Source of the DNA: an uncultured Fimbriimonadales bacterium
Lineage (GTDB): Bacteria > Armatimonadota > Fimbriimonadia > Fimbriimonadales > GBS-DC
Length of the DNA: 64,000 nt
Reading direction: 5' to 3'
Assembly: GCA_937992175.1 (NCBI GenBank)
Contig: CALKLF010000012.1
Location: 30,622-94,621, forward strand
The notes under the pieces were generated by a model that ran no database searches, was not told the DNA's origin, and saw only the letters and a program-made list of their open reading frames with translations. A program made the position numbers and the translations under genes. Numbering within the stretch: position 1 is the stretch's first letter; each line of letters starts with the position of its first letter. Of this stretch, positions 50,371 to 59,759 are shown piece by piece.

Positions 50371-52065
50371 ATGATACGCCAGCAGTTAGCCGAGTGGGTC
50401 GGGCAGGCGGCGCGCGCCGCGCGGGAGGCAGGCGCGCTGGAGTTTGAGACGCTGCCGGAGTTCGATATCGAGACGCCGCGCAATCCGCAGTTTGGCGACT
50501 TCGCCGCGAACCTCGCGATGCTGCTCGCACGGCAGGCGCGGCGCAACCCGCGCGAGGTCGCCGAAGCGATTTGCCAACATCTGCCTGCGGAATCGAACGC
50601 CTGGGTGGAGCGCGTGGAAGTCGCGGGCGCAGGGTTCCTGAACTTCTACCTCAAACCGAACTGGGCAGGCGAGGTCGTGCGCCACATTCTGGAGCAGGGC
50701 GCACGCTACGGCAGCCTCACGCTGGGCGCGGGCAAGCGCGTACTGATCGAGTTCGTGAGCGCGAACCCCACGGGACCGCTCACGCTCGGACACGGGCGCA
50801 ACGCCGCCGTCGGCGACACGCTCGCCCGACTCTACGAGGCCGCAGGCTACACCGTCGAACGCGAGTTCTACATCAACGACGGCGAGAACTCCACGCAGAT
50901 TCGGAACTTTGCGCTCTCAGTACTGACCCGCTATCGGCAGCTGCTGGGCGAACCCGCCGAAATGCCCGAAGACGGCTATCACGGCGAGTATGTGAAGGAG
51001 ATTGCGCAGAGTATTCGCGAGCAGCACGGCGACGACTTTGCGCAGGGCGACCCCGAAACCGTGCTGAAACGCTTCGAGCAAATCGCCAAACAGCAGATGC
51101 TGCAGGAACAGGCGCGCGACCTGGAAGATTTCGGGGTGCGGTTCGACCGCTGGCTCTCCGAGCAGAGCCTGTACGACGCGAGCAAGGTACAAAAGACCCT
51201 GAACGCCTTGCGCGAGCGCGGCTACGCCTACGAACACGAGGGCGCGCTGTGGCTGAAATCGATCGCTTTCGGCGACGAGAAAGACCGCGTGCTGGTACGC
51301 GCGAACGGGATGCCGACCTACTTAGCCGCCGATGTCGCCTACCACCGCGACAAGTACGAACGCGGCTACGACCTAATAATTGACCTCTGGGGCGCCGACC
51401 ATCACGGCTATGTGGCGCGGATGAAGGCGGCGATGGCAGCGCTCGGCTATGACCCGAACCGCCTGCACATCCTGATTTATCAGCTGGTGAACCTGTTTCG
51501 CGGGGCGGAGCCAGTGCGCATGTCCAAACGCGCAGGCGAGTTCATCACACTGCGCGAGGTAATGGACGAAATCGGCGTGGACGCGCTGCGCTTTTTCTAC
51601 CTGCTGCGCTCGCACGACAGTACGCTGGACATCGATATCGAACTCGCAAAGGAGCAGTCGGAGAAGAACCCCGTGTTCTATGTGCAGTATGCGCACGCGC
51701 GGATCTGCAGCATCGAGCGCACGGCGGCGGAGCGCGGCGTGGCGATGCCTGACCCTGCTGCGACCGACCTGAGCGTGCTGACCCACGAGGCGGAAATCGC
51801 GCTGGTGAAAAAGCTCGCCGACCTGCCCGACGAGATTGCGCTGGCGGTGCAACACGATGCGCCGCATCGCCTCACTGCCTATGCGCTGGATGTGGCGCGG
51901 GCGTTTCACGGCTTTTATACCGAGTGTCGCGTGCTGGGCGCGGAGCCTGCGTTGCAAGCGGCGCGCCTGCTGCTCACTCAGGCGACGCGCCTCACCCTCG
52001 CCCGCGCGTTGAGTTTGCTGGGCGTCAGCGCGCCCCAACGGATGGAGCGGGAAGAGACAGTCTGA
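50371..52065 (+). CDS. argS: Arginyl-tRNA synthetase
   Basis: IEFVSANPTGPLTLGHGRNAAVGDTLARLYEAAGYTVEREFYINDG; RMSKRAGEFITLREVMDEIGVDALRFF. Confidence 0.97.
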   Translation: MIRQQLAEWVGQAARAAREAGALEFETLPEFDIETPRNPQFGDFAANLAMLLARQARRNPREVAEAICQHLPAESNAWVERVEVAGAGFLNFYLKPNWAGEVVRHILEQGARYGSLTLGAGKRVLIEFVSANPTGPLTLGHGRNAAVGDTLARLYEAAGYTVEREFYINDGENSTQIRNFALSVLTRYRQLLGEPAEMPEDGYHGEYVKEIAQSIREQHGDDFAQGDPETVLKRFEQIAKQQMLQEQARDLEDFGVRFDRWLSEQSLYDASKVQKTLNALRERGYAYEHEGALWLKSIAFGDEKDRVLVRANGMPTYLAADVAYHRDKYERGYDLIIDLWGADHHGYVARMKAAMAALGYDPNRLHILIYQLVNLFRGAEPVRMSKRAGEFITLREVMDEIGVDALRFFYLLRSHDSTLDIDIELAKEQSEKNPVFYVQYAHARICSIERTAAERGVAMPDPAATDLSVLTHEAEIALVKKLADLPDEIALAVQHDAPHRLTAYALDVARAFHGFYTECRVLGAEPALQAARLLLTQATRLTLARALSLLGVSAPQRMEREETV

Positions 52066-52075
52066 AGGGCTTATA

Positions 52076-52165
52076 AGTCCCTCAAAGATTAAAGTATCCC
52101 TTTTTGCCTTGATGCCTGCCGAAGTCGCTGCCCCCACCTCGCTCCTCCCCGCAAGCGGGGAGGAT
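52076..52165. repeat. Composite interspersed repeat (reverse orientation)
   Basis: gtccctcaaagattaaagtatccctttttgccttgatgcctgccgaagtcgctgcccccacc…ctccccgcaagcggggag. Confidence 0.8.
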
Positions 52166-52172
52166 ACGCTCC

Positions 52173-52349
52173 TCAGACACGGAGACCGCGTAGGGCGTTT
52201 GCATCCCACAGATCCACGAAATCGCGATCCGAGTCGGCGCGTGCCGTGCCCCGAGCATGAGAGCCGTACAGGTATACCTGCGCAGCGAAATTCAAGCTCT
52301 CCAACGCTTCCTCGAGGCGCGGTACCCATTGAGCGACGGCGACCTTCAT
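52173..52349 (-). pseudogene. Truncated MNT-type nucleotidyltransferase remnant
   Basis: 58 aa: MKVAVAQWVPRLEEALESLNFAAQVYLYGSHARGTARADSDRDFVDLWDANALRGLRV*; GS-x(n)-DSDRD motif; missed by the ORF track. Confidence 0.75.
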
Positions 52350-52364
52350 CAGAAAGATGATACC

Positions 52365-53507
52365 TCAAACCCTTCTTAGCCCCTGCTCCAGATCCTCCAT
52401 CAAATCTTCCACATGCTCGATCCCAATGGAGAGGCGCACGAGGTTGTCGGTAATCCCGCGTTCGGCGCGCTCTTCAGGGGTCAGGCCCTCGTGCGACATC
52501 GTGGCGGGGTAGCCCACCAGCGACTCGACGCCCCCAAGACTGCTGGCGAGGTTGAACAGGCGCAGGCTCCGACAGAAGCGATCCACGCCCGCGCGGTCTG
52601 TCTTGAGGTACACGGCAATCATGCCGCCGAAGCCACGCATCTGTTGTTTCGCCAGCGTATGCTGCGGGTGGTCAGGCAGACCTGGGTACAACACCCGCTC
52701 CACCTTCGGATGCTCCGCGAGGTACTGTGCAATTGCCATCGCGTTCTCGCAGTGGGCGCGCATGCGCACAGCGAGCGTTTTCATCCCGCGCAGCAGCAGC
52801 CAGCTCTCAAACGGCGACAGCACTGCCCCGCCAATCGCCTGTTGATCCCAGAGCGGCTCGTACAAATCGTCGCGATTGAACACCAGCGCGCCCCCTAAGA
52901 TGTCGCTGTGCCCGCCCAGATACTTCGTGACGCTATGCACTACAATATCCACGCCCATGTCGAGGGGGTTCTGCAGGTAGGGCGTAGCGAAGGTGTTGTC
53001 TATCACGGTAAGCAGCCCGCGCCGCCGCCCGAGTTCAGCAAGGACGCGAACATCCAGCACATAGGTCAGCGGGTTGGTGGGCGTCTCGAGCCAGAGCATG
53101 CGCGTATTGGGCTGAATTGCGCCCTCGACAGCGTTCAGGTCGCGCAAGTCGGCGTAGCTGACGCTAATCCCGCGCTGCGGGGCGAGGTGTTTCCACATCG
53201 AAATCGTGCCGCCGTACACATCGCGCGTGCAGACCACATGGTCGCCCAGGCGCAACAGCCCCAGCAACGCGACTTCCGCCGCCATGCCCGACGCAAACAG
53301 CAAGCCATACTTCCCGTTTTCCAGCGATGCGAGGCACTGCTCCGCCGCCGCGCGTGTGGGGTTCGATACGCGCGAGTAGGCGTAGCCGTCTCGCTGGTCA
53401 ATTGACTGGCGCTGGAAGTTCGTCGTGGCGTAAATCGGCGTGATAATCGCCCCGTTGGTGGGGTCTGGCTCTTGTCCGGCTCGGATGGCGCGCGTTTCGA
53501 AATGCAT
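52365..53507 (-). CDS. metB: Cystathionine gamma-synthase/lyase-type PLP enzyme
   Basis: FETRAIRAGQEPDPTNGAIITPIYATTNFQ; YAYSRVSNPTRAAAEQCLASLENGKYGLLFASGMAA; VHSVTKYLGGHSDILGG. Confidence 0.92.
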   Translation of the reverse strand: MHFETRAIRAGQEPDPTNGAIITPIYATTNFQRQSIDQRDGYAYSRVSNPTRAAAEQCLASLENGKYGLLFASGMAAEVALLGLLRLGDHVVCTRDVYGGTISMWKHLAPQRGISVSYADLRDLNAVEGAIQPNTRMLWLETPTNPLTYVLDVRVLAELGRRRGLLTVIDNTFATPYLQNPLDMGVDIVVHSVTKYLGGHSDILGGALVFNRDDLYEPLWDQQAIGGAVLSPFESWLLLRGMKTLAVRMRAHCENAMAIAQYLAEHPKVERVLYPGLPDHPQHTLAKQQMRGFGGMIAVYLKTDRAGVDRFCRSLRLFNLASSLGGVESLVGYPATMSHEGLTPEERAERGITDNLVRLSIGIEHVEDLMEDLEQGLRRV

Positions 53508-53594
53508 ACTTCCCCTCGCTCCTGCGGGGGGAAGTATACCATGCTCACGACATCCCCCTTTCCCAGAATGTGGGAGAGGGTTCAGGGGTGAGGG

Positions 53595-55037
53595 CTAACA
53601 GCCGTTGCCAAAGTTGAACAGCACCACCAACAGATCCGCGTCGTCCACCACGCCATCGCCGGTGGCGTCCTCAGGCAGGTTGTTGCCCGTGTTGCCGAAG
53701 GCGAACAGCACTGCCAGCAGGTCAGCGTCGTCCACGCAGCCGTCGAGGTTAATATCGCCGCAGGACAGCGTAATCGTCTGCCCGCGCGATGGGGTCTGCA
53801 GCGTCACCACCGCAGGCACGAACGGGCGACCACGCAGTGTGAAGCGAAACTTGTAGGTTCCTTCATGCGAGTAGCCCACGGGCAGCAGGTTAGGGATGCC
53901 AATCAGCCCTGTGTAGTCCTCCGTCCCGTCCACATTGTTGTAGGTCGGGTCTTTCACAGGCAGGCGGCGCTCCAGCGTAACCAGCAGGTTGTCGTTCTGG
54001 TCGAAGATTTCGATATCCACAATCCAGCCTTCCACGTCGGCGTAGCCGTTGCTGTCGGTGCGCCAGCATTCGGGCAGAACGCGCCCCACAAACAGCGCCT
54101 CGCTGAAGGCTTTGGGCACGCCGACGCCCACCGCCACATTATCGAAGTAGATGTTGCGCACATTGTTCGGGCGCGTATCCGAGAACTGGCGGAAGGTAGG
54201 GGTGGTCATGGTGCGGTTCGGGTTCGGCGCGGTGCGCGTGATGCCGTCGATAACATAGGTGAACCGACGCGGATTTTCGGGCGTACCATCCCCTGTGAGC
54301 CAGATAGCGGCATGATGCCAGCCGCGCGAGCGCGCTGCTTGTCGGAAGTCCGCCCAGCCGCGCGGGTTCATATCCGCCGTAAAAGTGGGCGCGCCGCCAA
54401 TCGCATCAGCGCGGATATTGTAGCGACGGTTGCTCAGTGAGCGGTTGCCCGGTGGCACGCCGCTGTCCGCATCGTAAGGACCAATCGACGGAATCGACTG
54501 CAGCGTTGTGGCGGGGATGCCCGCGTCCAGGTTCGCATACGCGCGGAACTCAGCCATCGCACGCGACGGCCTGCCGTAGCTATCCTCGTCGAAGAACCAG
54601 AACTCGAAGTAGCCCCCGTCGCCGATACGCTGGTCGAGGTTCACATAGTTCGTGCGTGCGGCGTTGGCAAACGACCAGAGCATCTGCACACCGCTGCGCG
54701 CCGCGGGAATGGGATCAGGCTGAGGCAGGAACGGGTCCTGCGCTAGACACGCTAGCGGAATGAAAAACGGATCGGGGTGCGGGTAGGGAATCGCCGTGTT
54801 CACCAGCTGCATATTGGGCCACGCAGGGATACCGTGCCACACATTGAACACGCGGTATAGCGGACTGTTGCCGTCGCACAGGTCGTTATACAGGTCAAAG
54901 GGGTTCGTGTTATTCGGGTCGTTATTGGGGAGCTGTCCCGTGTATGCCTCAAAGTCGTCGGAGAAAATCACTTGCGCATGCAGGACGGCGACCGCCGCCA
55001 GCGCAAACGCGAGAACGCTACTTAGGACGCGTCGCAT
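53595..55037 (-). CDS. Secreted protein with C-terminal dockerin-like tag
   Basis: Signal MRRVLSSVLAFALAAVAVLHAQVIFSDDFEAY; GDINLDGCVDDADLLAVLFAFG…DGVVDDADLLVVLFNFGNGC. Confidence 0.87.
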   Translation of the reverse strand: MRRVLSSVLAFALAAVAVLHAQVIFSDDFEAYTGQLPNNDPNNTNPFDLYNDLCDGNSPLYRVFNVWHGIPAWPNMQLVNTAIPYPHPDPFFIPLACLAQDPFLPQPDPIPAARSGVQMLWSFANAARTNYVNLDQRIGDGGYFEFWFFDEDSYGRPSRAMAEFRAYANLDAGIPATTLQSIPSIGPYDADSGVPPGNRSLSNRRYNIRADAIGGAPTFTADMNPRGWADFRQAARSRGWHHAAIWLTGDGTPENPRRFTYVIDGITRTAPNPNRTMTTPTFRQFSDTRPNNVRNIYFDNVAVGVGVPKAFSEALFVGRVLPECWRTDSNGYADVEGWIVDIEIFDQNDNLLVTLERRLPVKDPTYNNVDGTEDYTGLIGIPNLLPVGYSHEGTYKFRFTLRGRPFVPAVVTLQTPSRGQTITLSCGDINLDGCVDDADLLAVLFAFGNTGNNLPEDATGDGVVDDADLLVVLFNFGNGC

Positions 55038-55222
55038 AGCCTACCTCCTTCGCAGGCGTTTTTACCTGCATTTTTAGTATACATCGAATTTGGGCGTCTG
55101 GGCGGGGAAGTTAAAGAAACTTAATCGGGTCTCGATGGGAGAGAACCCAGCACTCCCAAAACCCCAGCAAAGTAGTGTATAATAGAAATGCGGGGTGAAA
55201 GACCCTGCGAAAGGAGGCAACG

Positions 55223-56131
55223 ATGATGAGACGCTATATGCTTGCATTGAGCGCGCTCCTGAGCGTGAGCAGCGCGCTGGCGCAGTGCCTGATTACCGAC
55301 TTCGAGGGCTTCACTCTCGGACTCAACGGCGCAGTCTTGTTCCGCCAACCCAGCTTTTCGGGTTCGACCAGTACCTTTCTCAACGCGCCTGGAAGTTGTG
55401 ATATACCGAACGGACTTTATAACTGTTCCGTGATTTCTGACGAACAGGCGTTTAGCGGAACCCAATCGCTGAAAGTGGCGTGGCTATTCCGCTTGAACCC
55501 GGACACCAATCAACCCTACCCCAACGCCTGGCTCCGCCTGACCACTTTCAACATCCCGAACATCCCCAACCCCGCGATCAGCTTTGACCACAAAGTGCGC
55601 GTGCGCTTGTATGTGCCTTCCGACACGCCCGACTTTTACCTAACGCTGGGCGTGCGCGAGACGGGCACTAACGCAAGTTGCGGCGGCAACGGCGGCACTA
55701 CTGGGGGAATCGAATGGATTGGCGCGACGAGCTCGCAAGGTAATAACGCGCCTGTTGGCAAGCTCATCAACCAGAAAGAACAGTGGCTAACGGTGACTTT
55801 CAACATTCGCTGTGAACCCGTCCGAGCGTTTGCAGGTTCTACAGCGAACGGCACGCTCGATGGCAGCACAGGCGCGCTGGAACAACTCGCGTTCACTCCC
55901 GTTGACCCTGCCAACTTGGGTCCCTATATCGTCTATATCGATGATGTGGAGACGATTGCGGTACAGCCCGGCGATGTGGACGACAACGGTTGCGTGGACG
56001 ACGCCGACCTGCTGCAGGTGCTGTTCGCGTTCGGTTCGGAGGGTTCCAACCCTGCCGATGTGAACTGCGACGGAGTCGTAGATGATGCTGACCTGCTGAT
56101 TGTGCTGTTCAACTTCGGCACTGGGTGCTGA
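55223..56131 (+). CDS. Secreted protein with C-terminal dockerin-like tag
   Basis: MMRRYMLALSALLSVSSALAQCLITDFEGF; GDVDDNGCVDDADLLQVLFAFG…DGVVDDADLLIVLFNFGTGC. Confidence 0.87.
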   Translation: MMRRYMLALSALLSVSSALAQCLITDFEGFTLGLNGAVLFRQPSFSGSTSTFLNAPGSCDIPNGLYNCSVISDEQAFSGTQSLKVAWLFRLNPDTNQPYPNAWLRLTTFNIPNIPNPAISFDHKVRVRLYVPSDTPDFYLTLGVRETGTNASCGGNGGTTGGIEWIGATSSQGNNAPVGKLINQKEQWLTVTFNIRCEPVRAFAGSTANGTLDGSTGALEQLAFTPVDPANLGPYIVYIDDVETIAVQPGDVDDNGCVDDADLLQVLFAFGSEGSNPADVNCDGVVDDADLLIVLFNFGTGC

Positions 56132-56265
56132 AGAGGGTACACTGGGTGCGAAGGCAGGAATCGCATCGCACCCAGTGTGTCGCGTTGGTGCGCCCCCTAA
56201 GCCTCCCAACGGTGTTTATAGTGGGTATAATCATAGGCGACCATACTCCGAAAGGTTCACCCTGC

Positions 56266-56341
56266 GCCCCCGTAGCTCAATGGACAGAGCAGCGGCCTTC
56301 TAAGCCGTTGGTTGTGGGTTCGAGTCCCGCCGGGGGCGCCA
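56266..56341 (+). tRNA. tRNA-Arg (anticodon TCT), CCA encoded
   Basis: GCCCCCGTAGCTCAATGGACAGAGCAGCGGCCTTCTAAGCCGTTGGTTGTGGGTTCGAGTCCCGCCGGGGGCGCCA folds as a cloverleaf. Confidence 0.95.
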
Positions 56342-56345
56342 AGTC

Positions 56346-58202
56346 TTACACTGCAGGCATCCACACGCGCATTGGGCACGGACGGCGATGGTCCCACGCA
56401 TAGTACGGGATTGCGCGGAACGGTTTGAGCGGTCGCTCACGCAGGGGGCGGTAGAGCATGTTGCCCCACGCCGTATCGTCTTCCAGCAACTCTGCCATGC
56501 CCTCAACCACCACGACGCCGTTCAAGAGTTCAGGCTCCCATAGGCTATGGAGTGGATGGTCGCGTCGAATCGCCAGATGCGTGAGCGGCGCGGGCTGGTC
56601 TTGCTCTTCAAGGCAGTAGACGATGGGGCCGCGCTGAATCGCGACTTGCCAGCGATCCGCTTCCACGCGCGGGTGCGCCTCCATCAGCACGGGGGTCATC
56701 GGCAGGCGCAGATCGACAGCGTCGCCCGCTTTCCACTCGCGCTCAATAACAGCGTAGCCGTCCTCGCGCCGAACAGCGACAGGCTCTCCGTTCAAGCGCA
56801 GTTCAGGCGCGTCGCACCACGCAGGGAGCCGCAGCATGAGCTTGAACCGCCCCGCGGCGCTCTCGACGACGCGCAGGGCGACCGATTCTTGCCACGGATA
56901 GCCCGTGCGCACTTCCAGCCTTAGAGGTTTGCCGTTCAGCGTTGCCCGCACGCGCCCGCCGATGTAGAGATTCACATAAAACGCTTGGTCGCCTTGCGCG
57001 TAGATGTAATCGCCCAGCGAGGCGAGCAAGCGAGCAATGTTCGGCGGACAGCAGGCACAGCCATACCACGCCTTGCGATGGTGCGTCCCGTCGCTCTCCA
57101 ACGGGTTCACATAGAAAAAGCGTTTGCCATCCAGCGAGATCCCTGCCAGTGCGCCGTTATACAGGGCGCGTTCCAGCGCGTCATAAAAGCGCGCCTCACC
57201 CAGCAGCAGTCCCAGCCGATGCGCCCACAAAATCAACGCCACCGACGCGCAGGTCTCCTGATACGCCGTGCGGTTCGGCAGTTCATAGTCGGCGGTGAAC
57301 CCCTCGTGTTTGGGTTCGTTGCCGATGCCGCCCGTGATGTAGCTGCGCCTGTTAATCGTGTTGTCCCACACGCGCAGCAGCATCTGAATCAGACGCTCGC
57401 GCAGCGTGGCGTCGTCCGTATACGCCGCGAGGTCGGTCGCCCCAGCGAACAGGTACGCCGCGCGCACCGCGTGCCCCACTATCTCCCGATGCTCCAACAG
57501 GGGCAGGTTGTCTTGCCAGATGGAGCCGTCGTACTGCTCCAGCGGGATGTTGTGTTCCTGAGCAAAGATTTTTTTGCCCCGATTCAACAAGAAGAATTCG
57601 GCGAGTTTGGCATAGCGCGCCTCCCCTGTCGCGTGATACAGCCGAAACAGCGCAAGTTCAATCTCTGGATGACCGCAATACCCCAATCGCTTGCCCTCGC
57701 CAAATACCGAATCGATGTAATCGGCGAAGCGTCGGGCGATGTTCAGCAAGCGTTCGCTGCCTGTCGCGTGATAGTGCGCGACTGCAGCCTCAATCAAGTG
57801 TCCTGCGCAATAGAGTTCGTGCCAGTCGCGGAGGTTGCTCCAGCGTTTATCGGGGGCAACCACCTGAAAATAGCTGTTCAGGTAGCCATCGGGCTGCTGC
57901 GCCCGCTCCAGAATATCGATGACCTCGTCCACCTTGGCGCGAATGGGGTCGTCGGGGTGCTGTTTTAGCACATAGGCGGCGGCTTCGAGGGCTTTGTAGA
58001 GGTCAGAGTCCATATACACAGGTCCCTGATACCCTTCGCATTTGCCATCGGCAGCGAGGCGCAGGTTCGGGATGTTGCCCGCCCGTTCCAACTCCTCAAA
58101 TAAATGGGGGAGCGTCGCGGCGCGGTTCACCTGCTGCCGCTTCGCCCAGAAAGCGTCGTCGATTTCAACCTGTGCGAATGAGATGGAGCGTAGCCGTTTC
58201 AT
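56346..58202 (-). CDS. Glycoside hydrolase family 127/DUF1680 (beta-L-arabinofuranosidase-like)
   Basis: DDAFWAKRQQVNRAATLPHLFEELE; YCGHPEIELALFRLYHATGE; CACCPPNIARLLASLGDYIYA; start MKRLRSISFAQVEID at 58202. Confidence 0.9.
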   Translation of the reverse strand: MKRLRSISFAQVEIDDAFWAKRQQVNRAATLPHLFEELERAGNIPNLRLAADGKCEGYQGPVYMDSDLYKALEAAAYVLKQHPDDPIRAKVDEVIDILERAQQPDGYLNSYFQVVAPDKRWSNLRDWHELYCAGHLIEAAVAHYHATGSERLLNIARRFADYIDSVFGEGKRLGYCGHPEIELALFRLYHATGEARYAKLAEFFLLNRGKKIFAQEHNIPLEQYDGSIWQDNLPLLEHREIVGHAVRAAYLFAGATDLAAYTDDATLRERLIQMLLRVWDNTINRRSYITGGIGNEPKHEGFTADYELPNRTAYQETCASVALILWAHRLGLLLGEARFYDALERALYNGALAGISLDGKRFFYVNPLESDGTHHRKAWYGCACCPPNIARLLASLGDYIYAQGDQAFYVNLYIGGRVRATLNGKPLRLEVRTGYPWQESVALRVVESAAGRFKLMLRLPAWCDAPELRLNGEPVAVRREDGYAVIEREWKAGDAVDLRLPMTPVLMEAHPRVEADRWQVAIQRGPIVYCLEEQDQPAPLTHLAIRRDHPLHSLWEPELLNGVVVVEGMAELLEDDTAWGNMLYRPLRERPLKPFRAIPYYAWDHRRPCPMRVWMPAV

Positions 58203-58293
58203 CGGCGATAGGATACCCGCTCTTAACCACCTCTTAAAAATAGACAAGGTATACTCCAAATCGGCTCGACGCACGAGCCGAAAGGAGGCTACT

Positions 58294-59430
58294 ATGGTAA
58301 GAACTACGATTGCTTTGGGCTTAGCGAGTGTGCTTGTAGCGACGACCTGCGCCCAAGTGGTGCTGGGCGATAACAAGGGTAAAGTGCGTAAGACGAATGC
58401 GCTGGCGGATGTTAGTACCGCCGAGCAACCCCTGCAGTGGAGCCGCCGCGACTTCCAGGATAGCACGAACCTTGAAGTCTTTGGCTTCTACCCTGCGTAC
58501 ACAATCCAAGTAGACGCAGCATTATTCGACGCCGACGGGAATAATGTAGGCGTTGGCGGCGATGCGACACCTGTGCCCATCACTACAGTGGACTCGCTGG
58601 TGAACAACTTGGGCTGGCCCAGCTCTTTCACTGTGCCTCGCTTCCTGTTCCGTCAGGGCGGCGCGTACACCAACGAGAACGGTTTTCGGGGCGATCGCCG
58701 ACTGTACGGACCCGTGTGGATTAAGTACGAGTTGGACGACAGCAACCCGAACGGCTGGAATGTGGTCAAGGTGCAGGTGTTCGCGTGGGATGTGCGCGAC
58801 CTGCTGCACAAATCCAGCTCTACCAAGACTCGCCCCTTCTCTGATACGGGCGCGCCCTACCGCATCGATGTCTATGTGGCGCAGAACGACCCGAACCCTG
58901 CCAGCGACCCCGCTTCCGATTCCAACTGGACATTCGTCGGCACGCTGAGCAAGGCGGACGGCACGCTGCCCAATGTGTGCCAGTGGGATCCCAGCACGGG
59001 CAACACCTTCGGCGAGTGCCCCCAAGCGACCATCGACTACCTCAACGGCAACAACCCGCGGAACCTGAAGTTCTACGAAGACCCGACGAACGAGATTTGG
59101 TACTCCACCCTGCGCGTGCGCGGTCAGAGCGGCATCAAATATGTCGCGCTGGTAATCCCGCAGGGCAATCAGTATAACAACGACCCCGACCTCGTTGCTT
59201 CTGACCGTGTGGCGAACTCCCTGCGCTACACCAACTTCACCGATGTGCGCGTGATTGCAGGCGTGGAGGGCGATGTGGACGGCAACGGGTGCGTGGATGA
59301 CGCCGACCTGTTGCAGGTGCTGTTCAACTTCGGCGCGACGGGCGCGAACGACGCCGATGTGAACGGCGACAACATCGTCGACGACGCGGATCTGTTGATT
59401 GTGCTGTTCAACTTCGGTACAGGCTGCTAA
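58294..59430 (+). CDS. Secreted protein with C-terminal dockerin-like tag
   Basis: aaaggaggctact RBS; MVRTTIALGLASVLVATTCAQ; GDVDGNGCVDDADLLQVLFNFG…DNIVDDADLLIVLFNFGTGC. Confidence 0.88.
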   Translation: MVRTTIALGLASVLVATTCAQVVLGDNKGKVRKTNALADVSTAEQPLQWSRRDFQDSTNLEVFGFYPAYTIQVDAALFDADGNNVGVGGDATPVPITTVDSLVNNLGWPSSFTVPRFLFRQGGAYTNENGFRGDRRLYGPVWIKYELDDSNPNGWNVVKVQVFAWDVRDLLHKSSSTKTRPFSDTGAPYRIDVYVAQNDPNPASDPASDSNWTFVGTLSKADGTLPNVCQWDPSTGNTFGECPQATIDYLNGNNPRNLKFYEDPTNEIWYSTLRVRGQSGIKYVALVIPQGNQYNNDPDLVASDRVANSLRYTNFTDVRVIAGVEGDVDGNGCVDDADLLQVLFNFGATGANDADVNGDNIVDDADLLIVLFNFGTGC

Positions 59431-59487
59431 ACGAAGCACTGTCTGCCCTCTCTGCGGTTCCCCCTACGCAGTAGGGGGAACCCCATC

Positions 59488-59705
59488 CCTGTGGCTTGGA
59501 CAGTCTTGTCCAAGCGTTCCCCGTCGGCGGGGACGCCGACGGTACGAGGTGGGGTATGCGTTTCGTAGCGTCAGCGTCTCGCTGACGAAAAATGCCGACG
59601 GTACGGATTTGAGTTTTGTTAGCGGGGGCGTTGCGACGCCAGGAATGGCGTCGCACCAGAGTTGGTCGTCGGCGGGGACGCCGACGCTACGCTTGGATGC
59701 GTCAA
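59488..59705. repeat. Hairpin repeat cluster
   Basis: gtggcttggacagtcttgtccaagc; gtcggcggggacgccgac; gcgacgccaggaatggcgtcgc. Confidence 0.8.
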
Positions 59706-59759
59706 CGCAACCAGAAGATTCCGCAGCGCACGCACTGCCTTCCAATCTGTAAAGTGTCA

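Noticed and set aside
53508-53535. acttcccc…ggggaagt hairpin abutting the metB-like start codon as a riboregulator
   Set aside because: The apparent -10 (TATACT, minus strand 53538-53533) would start transcription inside the hairpin, so the upstream arm would not be in the mRNA.
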